Source: Fibrobacter sp. | Lineage (GTDB): Bacteria > Fibrobacterota > Fibrobacteria > Fibrobacterales > Fibrobacteraceae | Length of the DNA stretch: 64,000 nucleotides | Assembly (NCBI RefSeq): GCF_017545445.1 | Contig: NZ_JAFWOM010000059.1 | Span: 58,690-122,689, forward strand | Direction of reading: 5' to 3' | Shown here: in pieces, positions 1 to 8,401 of the stretch | Position numbering within the stretch: position 1 is the stretch's first letter | Layout: every line of letters begins with the position of its first letter | The notes under the pieces: model-generated | The model's input: the letters and a program-made list of their open reading frames with translations, nothing else | What the model was told of the DNA's origin: nothing | The model's database searches: none | Position numbers and translations under genes: made by a program

Positions 1-369
1 GGTTGGCGTTATAATTGGGACGAACTTCAAAAAGCGTGTCCTGATGGTTGGAGAGTTCCTAGCAGGAACGATGTAAAGAAATTGCTTAATGCAATTGGTG
101 GAGGCTCTGGTGCGGCTCCGCTACTATCGAAAGATGGAATAGATGCTCAAGATATTTATGGCTTTTCGGCGTTCTCGACAGAATTTGTAGAAGGCGTTTG
201 TACGCACGCAGTTTTAGGGTGTGGCTATAAAAATGTTGCTACTCGATTCTGGACGGCAGATTCAGCGGACGGCACGGTTTATCATTGGCATTTAGGCCAA
301 TATGACATAACGTTTAAATCGACTGATCCATCGGAATATTTGCCTGTACGTTGTATGAAAGATATTTAA
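1..369 (+). CDS. FISUMP-domain protein, 3' end only
   Basis: The reading frame is open from the first base and stops at TAA 367-369, so only the last 122 residues are present. They match the second half of a FISUMP (TIGR02145) domain as it occurs in four complete genes downstream: a CPDGWRVPS block, a Gly-rich AIGGGSG turn, GFSAFS, an FWTA block and the ending VRCMKDI. The domain is typical of Fibrobacter surface lipoproteins and has no known biochemical activity. By analogy with the neighbours, the missing part should hold a lipoprotein signal and a shared ~300-residue region. This gene probably ends an earlier module of the same array. Confidence 0.85.
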   Translation, partial: GWRYNWDELQKACPDGWRVPSRNDVKKLLNAIGGGSGAAPLLSKDGIDAQDIYGFSAFSTEFVEGVCTHAVLGCGYKNVATRFWTADSADGTVYHWHLGQYDITFKSTDPSEYLPVRCMKDI

Positions 370-443
370 GGTTCTTGTTTTGACGTTGTTGAAGGCTCTT
401 TGTCAAGCTCAAGGACTTTGTTGGTTTTGGTATGATTCTTTTT

Positions 444-458
444 ATGTTCTCAGAACAT
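444..458. promoter_or_regulatory. Putative operator, 7-1-7 inverted repeat (module 1)
   Basis: ATGTTCT-C-AGAACAT is a perfect 15-bp inverted repeat centred on 451, 122 bp before the ATG at 573. A further direct half-site ATGTTCT lies at 465-471. Inverted repeats of the same 7-1-7 geometry occur at exactly the same distance before the other two TIGR02147 genes. The likely ligand, by inference, is the adjacent HTH protein or a paralogue. Confidence 0.6.
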
Positions 459-530
459 GTTGCTATGTTCTAAAATCTTTAAAATTTTGAAAATTCTACG
501 AAAATGGTAAAATTTGAAGAAAAACGGCAT

Positions 531-572
531 TTTTATATTCTAAATGTTTGATAATGGGGTATATTTGTATCT
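531..572 (+). promoter_or_regulatory. TAnnTTTG-type promoter giving a leaderless mRNA (module 1)
   Basis: TATATTTG at 560-567 fits the -7 consensus TAnnTTTG known from Bacteroidota. Only 5 nt separate it from the ATG at 573, so the transcript should begin at or next to the start codon, and no Shine-Dalgarno sequence is visible. Further upstream, ATATTCT (535-541) resembles the operator half-sites and lies in the expected -33 region. Confidence 0.6.
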
Positions 573-1427
573 ATGAAGGATATCGTTGAATATACGGATT
601 ACCGCAAGTACATTCAGGATTACTACGACGAACGCAAGCGTAGTTCCGTATTCTCGTGGCAGGAATTCGCCCAGAAGGCGGGCTTCTCGTCGGCAGTGTT
701 TCTGAAGTACGTTTGCGAGGGCAAAAAGAACCTGAGCCTTGGTTCTGCGGGGTCTGTAGCGAACGCCATGGGGCTTGCCGGTTTCGAGCAGACTTATTTT
801 GTTCTGATGGTCTCGTACGCCCATGCCAAGGGGGACGCTGCGAAACGAGCTGCATTCGAAGAACGCTGTGCATTAGCGCAGGCGCATAAAGTGCGTGTGC
901 TCGGGAGAGAAGAATTCGATTACTACAAGTCGTGGAAAAATTCAGTGATTCGCGAGCTTGCCCCGCACATGCCCGGAGCGAAGCCTCTCGAAATGGCTCG
1001 TGCCTGCAAGCAAAAAATTTCGGCTGCGGAAGTCTCGGATACGCTAGACTTTCTGGTGAAGGCGAAGCTCCTGAAAAAGGACCGGAACGGGAACTTCTTG
1101 CAGACGGATAGGGCCATAACAATGGGGACTGTGGATGCCGTGCCTGTAGCGGCTCGCGATTTGCAGCGCCAGATGGGCGAGTTCGCGATCCAGTCGTTGG
1201 ACTTGCCCCTTTCGGAACGCGTGATGTCGGGGCTTACGCTCGGGCTTACGCACCGTGCGTACGAGCGGATTAAAAAGGAACTGGAGGATTGTTGCAGGCG
1301 CGTCGTGGCGATTGCGACAGAAGAAGACGAAACGGAGCGTGTTTACCGTTTGAACGTACAACTGTTCCCGATGAGTGAATGGTTGAACAAGAGTGGGACA
1401 GTTTTGAAAAAGGAAGAGAGAAAATGA
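573..1427 (+). CDS. TIGR02147-family transcriptional regulator, paralogue 1
   Basis: This 284-residue soluble protein belongs to TIGR02147 (DUF4423 type), a family expanded in Fibrobacter. Residues ~1-20 hold the family signature (EYTDYRKYIQDYYDERK). Residues ~28-68 look like an XRE-type helix-turn-helix (FAQKAGFSSAVFLKYVCEGK, then a second helix ending ANAMGL). The rest is a conserved helical domain with HMPGAKPLEMAR and DAVPVAARDLQRQMGE blocks, shared almost unchanged with the genes at 4828 and 22083. The ATG follows a TATATTTG promoter element by 5 nt. The stop overlaps the next start (ATGA, 1424-1427), suggesting translational coupling to the lipoprotein. The HTH and context suggest an autoregulator of the module; the signal it senses is unknown. 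Confidence 0.85.
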   Translation: MKDIVEYTDYRKYIQDYYDERKRSSVFSWQEFAQKAGFSSAVFLKYVCEGKKNLSLGSAGSVANAMGLAGFEQTYFVLMVSYAHAKGDAAKRAAFEERCALAQAHKVRVLGREEFDYYKSWKNSVIRELAPHMPGAKPLEMARACKQKISAAEVSDTLDFLVKAKLLKKDRNGNFLQTDRAITMGTVDAVPVAARDLQRQMGEFAIQSLDLPLSERVMSGLTLGLTHRAYERIKKELEDCCRRVVAIATEEDETERVYRLNVQLFPMSEWLNKSGTVLKKEERK

Positions 1428-3415
1428 AAAATAACTTGTATAAATTAAGAAGATTTGCTTTCATTGCCGTTGCATCTGTGCTTTTGGCGGCTTGTACTTC
1501 CGATAACGTTGCTGGAGGTTCTTCGGGTGATGCCGGGATTACTGCGGTCAAGGACTGGGAAGTTGCAGGCGTTTCGCAGAAGGGCCCGTTTGTCACGGGT
1601 TCTGCGGTGACTGTGCAGGAACTGGACGGCATTACGCTCAAGCAGACGGGCAAGAGCTTCAAGGGTTCCATCAAGAGCGACAAGGGCGACTTCGCCATCA
1701 AGGATATCAATCTGCAATCGCAGTACGCCATCCTTGAGGCTTCGGGCTATTACCGCGACGAGATTTCGGGCAAGAAGTCTTCGGGAACGGTCACGCTTCG
1801 GGCGTTGACGGATTTGAGCAACCGCAAAACGGTGAATATCAACTTGCTCACGCACCTGGAATACGAGCGCGTGATGTACTTGGTGACCGAAAAGAAAAAA
1901 TCGATTGCGGAAGCGAAAGAACAGGCCGAAAAGGAAATCCTTTCGTCGTTTGGCATTGATGGCGATTTCGCGGAATCCGAAGACTTGAACATTTTCGAGT
2001 CGGGCGATGGCAATGCGGCACTTTTGGCGGTGAGCGTTTTGATGCAGAGCGATGTCGATGTGGCCGGCCTTACCGAACGCATGGGCAAGTTCAGCATTGC
2101 GCTTGCGGAAGGCGGCAGCTGGGATGATGCCGATACGAAGACGGCAATCGCGGACTGGGCATGCGACACGGATCTCAAGGGAACGCTTGCGAACGTGCGC
2201 AAGAATATCGAAAACTGGAAGTACGCGGATTCCGTGCCTGCGTTCGAAAAGTACGTGACGAACTTCTGGTGGGATAATTACGGTCTCGGTGTTTGCAACG
2301 ATAAGCGTAAAAATGAAACCAAGCGTAATGTGAACAAATTGAGCAAACTATATAACGAATACTTTGTGTGCGAAAAGGGACGCTGGCATATTCCGGGCGA
2401 TGAACCTCCTGCCAGCTCGTCGTCTTGGAACGGAACGGTCGGATCCAGTAGCTCTGGCGGAGAGTCATCGAGTTCTCTCTACGATCCGTTTGTCCGCTCG
2501 TCTTCGAGTGAACCCGAAGATACGATTCCGCCTCTTCCTGCGGATCTCGATTTCTTCGATTCGACATATTCGTTCACTGGCTACAGAACTTTTGGCGAGG
2601 GTAAGCAGGAAGTGTGGTTCCTCACCTCCCCGATACAGCTGGATGGCAACCGTGAAAGACGGGATTCCGTTGCGAGTGCGTTGGTGAAACTGATGGGGAA
2701 GCGTGGGTTCGCTTTTGAAGGCGCCATAAATAATGATTCCTTGGATAAAGTGAGGTGCGATACGCTGTCGTATGTTTATTCGCTGGAAAAAGAAAACGTT
2801 GTCTACAAGATTTCCATTACGAAGGAATTGGGCATGGGCATTATGTTTGGCTCCAGTTATTTCTTCAAGGTGAAGGCCGTGGTGCTAAAAGACGGCTTCG
2901 AGGAAATGCCGACGACTGATTATAGCTCGCTTCGTTTCGATAAATTGTCAGAAGAATTTGACTTTGCAGCAGAATATCTATCATCGAAAAGTCTAGAGGC
3001 TTGGGATGATGACTCTCTTACAACAGTTTGGACGGCTCATCATAAGACGGATACGGCATGGGTTCAGATGCAAACCTTTAGCACGATTCTCATGGACCAG
3101 TCAAAAGAGGATGCTGCTGGGGATAGCCTAGAAGTTTTTAGAAAAGTGCTGCTTGAAAATGGCTTTACGTATGTGAAATCGGATACGGTTGCCAAAAATG
3201 CGTATGATACTGAGGAATATTCCGATCATATCGTGACGAAAAACGGAATTATTTTACGCCATTTGTACGAAAAAGAAACCGAAATGGCAAAGTATGAAGT
3301 TGATGTCCATGTGGGTGCAGGAATGCGTGCCGCTTCGGCGATGGCGGGTAATACTTTGAACATATTTGTATACGGCTATTCTATAATAATTCACACGCAG
3401 TATAAAAAGAAATAA
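1424..3415 (+). CDS. Paralogous lipoprotein with a different C-terminal domain (no FISUMP)
   Basis: This 663-residue protein is predicted to be exported and lipidated. The start at 1424 was chosen because GGAAGAGAG precedes it and the product then begins with a compact signal peptide ending in LLAAC. Residues ~20-310 form the N-terminal region shared with the genes at 5774, 8402, 11716 and 23017: an AGGSSGDAG motif just after the lipobox Cys, then GVSQKGPFVTGSAV, an SDKGDF strand, LTHLEYERV and a DGNAALLAVSVLMQ helix. A serine-rich linker follows at ~330-366. The last ~295 residues, unlike those of its paralogues, contain no FISUMP motif and I do not recognise them; two similar segments rich in aromatic residues may be a duplicated fold. 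Binding or sensing at the cell surface is an inference from architecture. Confidence 0.8.
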   Translation: MKNNLYKLRRFAFIAVASVLLAACTSDNVAGGSSGDAGITAVKDWEVAGVSQKGPFVTGSAVTVQELDGITLKQTGKSFKGSIKSDKGDFAIKDINLQSQYAILEASGYYRDEISGKKSSGTVTLRALTDLSNRKTVNINLLTHLEYERVMYLVTEKKKSIAEAKEQAEKEILSSFGIDGDFAESEDLNIFESGDGNAALLAVSVLMQSDVDVAGLTERMGKFSIALAEGGSWDDADTKTAIADWACDTDLKGTLANVRKNIENWKYADSVPAFEKYVTNFWWDNYGLGVCNDKRKNETKRNVNKLSKLYNEYFVCEKGRWHIPGDEPPASSSSWNGTVGSSSSGGESSSSLYDPFVRSSSSEPEDTIPPLPADLDFFDSTYSFTGYRTFGEGKQEVWFLTSPIQLDGNRERRDSVASALVKLMGKRGFAFEGAINNDSLDKVRCDTLSYVYSLEKENVVYKISITKELGMGIMFGSSYFFKVKAVVLKDGFEEMPTTDYSSLRFDKLSEEFDFAAEYLSSKSLEAWDDDSLTTVWTAHHKTDTAWVQMQTFSTILMDQSKEDAAGDSLEVFRKVLLENGFTYVKSDTVAKNAYDTEEYSDHIVTKNGIILRHLYEKETEMAKYEVDVHVGAGMRAASAMAGNTLNIFVYGYSIIIHTQYKKK

Positions 3416-3445
3416 TTGCGTTAAAGTGTATGTTGAAGAGAAAAG

Positions 3446-3480
3446 AAGTCTCGCTGGGTCCGGCGGGGCTTTTTGCTTTT
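3446..3480. terminator. Rho-independent terminator, end of module 1
   Basis: AAGTCTCGC (3446-3454) pairs with GCGGGGCTT (3463-3471) with two G-U pairs around an 8-nt loop. It is followed by a T-rich tract. It sits between the lipoprotein stop and the end of the convergent ATPase gene. Confidence 0.7.
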
Positions 3481-4597
3481 AAAGCGTTTCCATCCAGCGG
3501 GACATGAACACGTTATAGACGCTGTAGGATTTTCCGCTTAAATCGCTTTGTTCTAATAGCAATTCCTTTTCGACAAGGGCGGTCAGGATTTTTTTTGCTG
3601 TTGCCGCGTTTCCGATTTTATACTTTATCAAAAAATCGGCGGCGGTCGGCTTTTTGACTTCGCCTTCTTTTGCGACGGCGACAAGGTATTTCCACTGCTT
3701 TTCTGTAATCAGATTGCGACGTTCGATGAAGTTTGGAATCTCAAATCGCATGATTCTCGAAACCGTGACTTTTACGTCTTCCAATGAAACTTTAGCTGCG
3801 GAATCTGCAAATACCTGATTGCACACGAACTGCGTGTAATAGGTGTGCCGTTTTGTCCAGTCCAAGATAAAATCAACGGCGTCCTCGTCAATGGTTTTTC
3901 CGGCTTTTTTGAAAAGTCCCGTAATGAACTCCTTGTATTTTTCTAAATCGATTCGGTCGATATAGACGGTTCTGGAACTTTCGTAGAAAGGGTGTTTCGC
4001 GTTTGTGAACATGTCTGCCATCAAATGCTTTTTGCTTCCGCTGAAAATAAACTTCACGTGGTGTAACTGTTGGATGTAGGTTCGCAGTAAAGCCTCGACA
4101 TTTGATTCTTTAAATTCTCTAATTTGCTGGAATTCGTCAATGGCGAAAACGATTTGCTTTCCTTGCTTTTCGAGGAAATCGAAAATGGATTTTAACGTCG
4201 GCTGTTTTTGCGAATCTGTCAGGAATGATAGCGTGACCTGCGGACTCCCGGAAATGGGGTCATAGCTGAGCAGGGGTCTTGCGTTCTTGAGGGCGTTGAA
4301 GAATTTTTTTATCAAAGAATCACTTGCGAGGTTGCTTACAACGGCTTCGGATAAAATTTTGATAAAGTCATCCAAATTTTGTGCCGAGAAAATATCGGCA
4401 TATATGCAGATGAAATTTTTCTCGCGAAGGTCGTCGAAAGTCCTGAAAATGAGGCCCGTTTTTCCGTAACGCCTTGGTGAAATAAGCGTCACGTTGGAGC
4501 CGTTTTTTAGGAACGATGTTATATCTTTCAGTTCCTGTTCGCGGTCGCAGAACAGTTCCTTTGATGTGTATGGTTCCAACAAAAACGGGTTTATCAT
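3479..4597 (-). CDS. Stand-alone AAA-family ATPase (archaeal-ATPase type) with winged helix
   Basis: This 372-residue cytoplasmic protein resembles the ATP-binding family common in archaea and FCB bacteria (PF01637/AAA_14-like). It has a Walker A loop SPRRYGKTGL at ~48-57, a Walker B strand IVFAIDEFQQI at ~145-155 and a sensor-like FIFSGSKK. The C-terminal ~90 residues look like a winged-helix domain (ITEKQWKYLVAVAKEGEV). The DUF234 nuclease-like tail found in some relatives is not evident. The start at 4597 is preferred because GTGAGG lies 7-10 nt upstream on this strand; a longer reading would run back through the control region of the divergent gene. These ATPases often occur as scattered, mobile-like copies of unknown function. 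Its direct role in the surrounding module is doubtful. Confidence 0.75.
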   Translation of the reverse strand: MINPFLLEPYTSKELFCDREQELKDITSFLKNGSNVTLISPRRYGKTGLIFRTFDDLREKNFICIYADIFSAQNLDDFIKILSEAVVSNLASDSLIKKFFNALKNARPLLSYDPISGSPQVTLSFLTDSQKQPTLKSIFDFLEKQGKQIVFAIDEFQQIREFKESNVEALLRTYIQQLHHVKFIFSGSKKHLMADMFTNAKHPFYESSRTVYIDRIDLEKYKEFITGLFKKAGKTIDEDAVDFILDWTKRHTYYTQFVCNQVFADSAAKVSLEDVKVTVSRIMRFEIPNFIERRNLITEKQWKYLVAVAKEGEVKKPTAADFLIKYKIGNAATAKKILTALVEKELLLEQSDLSGKSYSVYNVFMSRWMETL

Positions 4598-4611
4598 TAT
4601 AGCCTCACTAT

Positions 4612-4648
4612 ACCTTTGGTATTTTACTTTTAGTAATATACCAAAAGT
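4612..4648. promoter_or_regulatory. Inverted repeat before the ATPase gene
   Basis: ACCTTTGGTAT (4612-4622) and ATACCAAAAGT (4638-4648) are 11-bp arms with one mismatch, 15 nt apart, directly upstream of the minus-strand ATPase start. This could be an operator or an mRNA leader hairpin controlling that gene. Confidence 0.45.
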
Positions 4649-4698
4649 AAAGTGAAATGTCAATAGAGGCCGTTTTCTGTTGCCGCGTTCTAGGTTTT

Positions 4699-4713
4699 GT
4701 ATTCCTGGAATAC
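4699..4713. promoter_or_regulatory. Putative operator, 7-1-7 inverted repeat (module 2)
   Basis: GTATTCC-T-GGAATAC is a perfect 15-bp inverted repeat centred on 4706, exactly 122 bp before the ATG at 4828. A direct half-site GTGTTCT follows at 4721-4727. Layout and spacing match modules 1 and 3. Confidence 0.6.
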
Positions 4714-4784
4714 TTGTTTTGTGTTCTGAATTTCTAAAATTTGCAAAAATAGCTAAAAATGGTAAAATTTGGCTAAAAACGCTA

Positions 4785-4827
4785 TTTTTGTATTCCAAAT
4801 AATTCGAAAATACCTATATTTGAGTAC
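4785..4827 (+). promoter_or_regulatory. TAnnTTTG-type promoter giving a leaderless mRNA (module 2)
   Basis: TATATTTG at 4815-4822 lies 5 nt before the ATG at 4828. The upstream TTTTTG at 4785-4790 may serve as the -33 element, and GTATTCC (4790-4796) is an operator-like half-site overlapping it. There is no Shine-Dalgarno sequence. Confidence 0.6.
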
Positions 4828-5781
4828 ATGAAGGAAATCGTCGAATACACGGATTATCGCAAGTTCATCCAGGATTACTACGATGAACGCAAGCGCAGCT
4901 CTGCGTTTACGTGGCGCGATTTTGCTCGCGATGCCGGTTTTTCGTCGGCGGTTTACTTGAAGTATGTTTGCGAGGGGAAGAAAAATCTGAGCGTTAATGC
5001 CGCTGGCTCGGTCGCCGCGGCGATGGGTCTTGTCGGATTCGAACAGACGTACTTTGTGTTGATGGTTTCGTATGCCCATGCGAAGGGGGACGAGGCGAAG
5101 CGTGCCGCGTTCGAAGATCGCTGTGCTTTGGCGAGGGCACACAAGGTGCGTGTGCTCGGGAACGAAGAATTTGATTATTTCAAATCGTGGAAAAATCCTG
5201 TGCTGCGTGAACTTGCTCCGCACATGCCGGGGGCGAAACCGCTCGAAATTGCGCATGTTTGCAAGCAAAAGATTTCGGCAGCGGAAGTTTCCGAGACGCT
5301 TGATTTTTTGGTGAAGTCAGGCCTCTTGAAGAAGGACAAGAGCGGAAACTACAGCCAGACGGACAAGTCGCTTTCGATGGGGCCGGTGGATGCGGTGCCG
5401 GTGGCGGCTCGCGATATGCAACGGCAGATGGGGGAGTTTGCGGTGCAGGCTCTTGACTTGCCGCTTTCGGAACGTGACATGTCGGGCGTGACCATGGGAA
5501 TTACGCGCCAGGCTTACGAACGGATTCGCAAGGAGATTGCGGATTTTCGCCGCCGCGTTGTGGCGATTGCGAGCGAAGACGACGAGACGGAACAAGTCTA
5601 TCGCTTGAACTTGCAGTTCTTTCCGCTGAGCGAACGGCTCGACAAACGTGATGGAGAGGAAAATGCAGAAGTGTCTAGATGTCATCCCGGATTTATTCCG
5701 GGATCAGCTCTTGGTAATCGAGATGAAAAAGTTGTAGATGCAAAAGAAATTAAAATGAGTGGAGAGGGTAAAAATGAATAG
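4828..5781 (+). CDS. TIGR02147-family transcriptional regulator, paralogue 2
   Basis: This 317-residue paralogue of the proteins at 573 and 22083 has the same N-terminal signature (EYTDYRKFIQDYYDERK), HTH region (FARDAGFSSAVYLKYVCEGK) and helical C-terminal domain. It is longer than paralogue 1 because the reading frame runs through a REP-like palindrome at 5681-5706, adding a tail that contains CHPGFIPGS. Its last 8 bp overlap the next lipoprotein start at 5774, so the two are probably translationally coupled. The gene heads a possible single transcription unit reaching 21807. DNA binding is inferred from the HTH. Confidence 0.85.
   Translation: MKEIVEYTDYRKFIQDYYDERKRSSAFTWRDFARDAGFSSAVYLKYVCEGKKNLSVNAAGSVAAAMGLVGFEQTYFVLMVSYAHAKGDEAKRAAFEDRCALARAHKVRVLGNEEFDYFKSWKNPVLRELAPHMPGAKPLEIAHVCKQKISAAEVSETLDFLVKSGLLKKDKSGNYSQTDKSLSMGPVDAVPVAARDMQRQMGEFAVQALDLPLSERDMSGVTMGITRQAYERIRKEIADFRRRVVAIASEDDETEQVYRLNLQFFPLSERLDKRDGEENAEVSRCHPGFIPGSALGNRDEKVVDAKEIKMSGEGKNE
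5681..5706. repeat. REP-like palindrome inside a coding region
   Basis: GTCATCCCGG and its partner CCGGGATC flank a short AT loop. The element is translated in frame as part of the C-terminal tail of the TIGR02147 protein. A near-identical copy sits at the same place in paralogue 3 (22936-22960). Confidence 0.75.
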
Positions 5782-8236
5782 TTTGGTAAAAATTCCAAAT
5801 AGTTGTGTTGGAAAGAAATCGAAAAAGACGGTTCAGGGCAAGGGCCGGATGGGCTTTGCTCTTTTGTTTGCGTTGATTTCGAGCCTTTTTATGGCATGTT
5901 CCGATGACAAGATGGCGGGCGGCACCACAGAAGACGCGGGAATCATTGCGGACTTGAACGTGGCTGGACTCACGCAGAAAGGCCCGTTTGTCAAGGGTTC
6001 CGCTGTGACGGTGCAGGGAATCGACTGCAAGACGATGGAGTTCACGGACGAGAAGTTTGAAGGCGAAGTCAAGAGCGACAAGGGCGACTTTGAAGTCAAG
6101 GACGTTAACTTGTCCTCGACGTGTGCCGTGTTCGAGGTTTCGGGTAATTACTTGAACGAACTGACTGGCAAGAAGTCTTCCGAGAAGCTCACGCTTCATG
6201 CGTTGACGGACCTCAAGGACCGCAAGAATGTGAACATCAACGTGCTTACGGAATTGGAATACGAGCGCGTGATGAATTTGGTCGCTCAGAAGAAAATGCC
6301 TTTTGCTGAAGCGAAAGAACAGGCCGAAAAGGAAGTGCTTGCGTCGTTTAACATCAAGGGCGATGTCGCGGGTAACTTTGCAGAAGCCGAAGACTTGAAC
6401 ATCTTTGAAAAGGGCGAAGGTAATGCGGCTCTCTTGGCGGTGAGCGTGATGGTGCAGGCGAATGCAAGCGAATCGAAACTTGCGGAACGTCTGGACGATT
6501 TCTCCGCCGCAATCGCGAAAAACGGTTCGTTGGAAGATGGTGCAAAAACGGAAATCGCGAACTGGGCCGCTGCTGCAACGGAAAACGGCAAACTCGACAC
6601 CATCCGCAAGAACATCGAAAGCTGGAATGTTGGGGACACCGTGCCCACCTTTGAAACGTTCATTACGGCTGTCATCCCGGACGGTGGTAGTGTCATCCTG
6701 AGCGGAGTCGAAGGATCCAGTAGCAGTAAAACTGGTTTTGGCTCGGAGGCCGCCATGACGAGCTCCTCCTCGACGAAAAACGTATCGTCTAGCAGTGTCA
6801 CCCTGAGCAACGTCGAAGTGTCTAGTAGCAGTGCTGCAAAGGAAGGTGACGGCAGTGAATACGATGCAACCGCAAATACGCTCAAGGACCTGCGCGACGG
6901 CAAGACCTACAGAACGACTAAAATCGGTGGCCAAGTGTGGATGGCGGAGAATCTGAATTATGAAACGCCAAATAGTTACTGTTATAACGATAGTGCGGAA
7001 TATTGCGAAAAGTATGGTCGTCTTTACACCATAGCCGCTGCAGTAGATAGTATTGGGACTTTTAGTTCAACGGGCGTGGGCTGTGGCCTTGATGTAAAGT
7101 GTTCACTTGAGGGGACTGTGCGAGGCGCTTGTCCGAGCGGTTGGCATTTGCCTGATGCCGATGAATGGAAGGCGTTGTTCATTACGGCGGGGGCGGATGT
7201 CAAGGATGAGAATCCGCTCCGCCCAGATATGAATGCACACCGAACATTTAAAGTTGCCGATAAGCTTATGTCAAAAAGTGGCTGGGGGCATGTTAGTAAC
7301 GTTATGGGTGATCGAAAGAATATTGGCACGGATGATTTTGGATTCTCGGTATTGCCCGCCGGTTGTAGAATTGGTGCTCGTGCAACTGCTCTTGCTCATG
7401 CAATGGGTCTTGACGGAGGTACTCCCTACTACGGGGAGCTAGGGAATACGGCTGGTTTTTTGTATGTATATGAGCGATCTGGTGATTCAACTTTTTATGG
7501 TTGGACTTATAATTACGCTTCGATTATCGCTTATATCAGTTTCAATGCGGAAGACTACGATGTGGAAATAGATATTCAAAATAAAGATAATGCTTACTCT
7601 GTCCGTTGCGTGAAGGATGGCAGCTTTTTTATGCCTGTTTCTAGCAGTTCAGCGGTGTCGTCGAGTTCTGCGGAAACCACACCGACTGTTTGCAAGACTG
7701 ATACTATGGACACTTGCGAGTACGGAAAAATTGTGGATGAACGTGATGGTCAAACCTACAAGACGGTGAAAATTGGCGAGCAGTGGTGGATGGCAGAAAA
7801 TTTGAATTATGAAATGGATAGCAGCTTCTGCTATAAAGATAGCGCAATTTATTGTAATAAATATGGTCGCCTTTACTCGTGGTCTGCTGCGATGAGCGCT
7901 TGTCCGTCTGATTGGCGTTTGCCGAGTGTAGATGACTTTCAAACGTTGACAGATTCTATTGGGGGATCGTGGGATGCGGGAGATGAGCTTAAATCAACGA
8001 CTGGTTGGGACGACGGGCTTAATGGTAAGGATAGTTATGGCTTTAATGCGCTGCCTGTTGGCTATAAGGATCAACTTGGTATGTATTCTGATGAGGGCCA
8101 TATAACCTATTTCTGGACATCTAGTGATATCGATGGACGATACGCCTACAACATGCATTCGAGTACGGGTGGCGAAGCGTTTATAGTTAACGCGCGTAAG
8201 ATTGAAGGTAACTCCGTTCGCTGTCTCAAGGATTAG
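5774..8236 (+). CDS. FISUMP surface lipoprotein with two FISUMP domains
   Basis: This is an 820-residue predicted lipoprotein. The start at 5774 follows GGAGAGGG by 6 nt. The basic n-region is long and the lipobox is LFMAC near residue 40. Next come the AGGTTEDAGI motif and the ~280-residue shared N-terminal region (GLTQKGPFVKGSAV, SDKGDFEVKDVNL, LTELEYERVMNL). A serine-rich linker at ~298-360 is partly encoded by REP-like repeats. Two FISUMP domains follow at ~375-613 and ~656-819, each with the WMAENLNY, GRLY, CPSxWxLP and VRCxKD blocks. A second short Ser linker separates them. It is probably surface-exposed; the ligand is unknown. It lies in an operon-like run with two close paralogues downstream. 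Confidence 0.85.
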   Translation: MNSLVKIPNSCVGKKSKKTVQGKGRMGFALLFALISSLFMACSDDKMAGGTTEDAGIIADLNVAGLTQKGPFVKGSAVTVQGIDCKTMEFTDEKFEGEVKSDKGDFEVKDVNLSSTCAVFEVSGNYLNELTGKKSSEKLTLHALTDLKDRKNVNINVLTELEYERVMNLVAQKKMPFAEAKEQAEKEVLASFNIKGDVAGNFAEAEDLNIFEKGEGNAALLAVSVMVQANASESKLAERLDDFSAAIAKNGSLEDGAKTEIANWAAAATENGKLDTIRKNIESWNVGDTVPTFETFITAVIPDGGSVILSGVEGSSSSKTGFGSEAAMTSSSSTKNVSSSSVTLSNVEVSSSSAAKEGDGSEYDATANTLKDLRDGKTYRTTKIGGQVWMAENLNYETPNSYCYNDSAEYCEKYGRLYTIAAAVDSIGTFSSTGVGCGLDVKCSLEGTVRGACPSGWHLPDADEWKALFITAGADVKDENPLRPDMNAHRTFKVADKLMSKSGWGHVSNVMGDRKNIGTDDFGFSVLPAGCRIGARATALAHAMGLDGGTPYYGELGNTAGFLYVYERSGDSTFYGWTYNYASIIAYISFNAEDYDVEIDIQNKDNAYSVRCVKDGSFFMPVSSSSAVSSSSAETTPTVCKTDTMDTCEYGKIVDERDGQTYKTVKIGEQWWMAENLNYEMDSSFCYKDSAIYCNKYGRLYSWSAAMSACPSDWRLPSVDDFQTLTDSIGGSWDAGDELKSTTGWDDGLNGKDSYGFNALPVGYKDQLGMYSDEGHITYFWTSSDIDGRYAYNMHSSTGGEAFIVNARKIEGNSVRCLKD
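6669..6722. repeat. REP-like elements in frame in a Ser linker
   Basis: Two adjacent copies, GTCATCCCGGAC... and GTCATCCTGAGC...GGATCC, match the dispersed intergenic palindromes of this window. In frame they encode VIP and then VILSGVEGSS of the linker. A degenerate third copy (GTCACCCTGAGC, about 6797-6826) encodes VTLSNVEVSS. Confidence 0.65.
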
Positions 8237-8401
8237 AGTAGTGGTTAGTGGATAGTAGGAAGTAGACAGTAGGAAGTAGGTGAATAGAATGCCGCGATGA
8301 GTCATCCTGGAGCGAAACGTAGTGGAGTGATAGGATCCAGTGACGTTTAGATTGGAGATTAGTGGTTAGTAGGAAGTTGATTGTTGAAAGGAACGAAATA
8401 T
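8237..8401. repeat. Intergenic repeat cluster
   Basis: There is no gene. The stretch holds TAGGAAGTAG/TTAGTGG-type short repeats (about 8241-8285 and 8350-8375) flanking a REP-like element (GTCATCCTGG ... GGATCC, about 8299-8338). The Shine-Dalgarno AGGA for the next gene is at about 8390. No terminator is visible, so transcription may continue into the next paralogue. Confidence 0.65.

Noticed and set aside
4598..4798. N-terminal extension of the ATPase to an ATG at 4798
   Set aside because: It would run through the module 2 operator and promoter region; the start at 4597 has a good ribosome-binding site and gives the usual family N-terminus.
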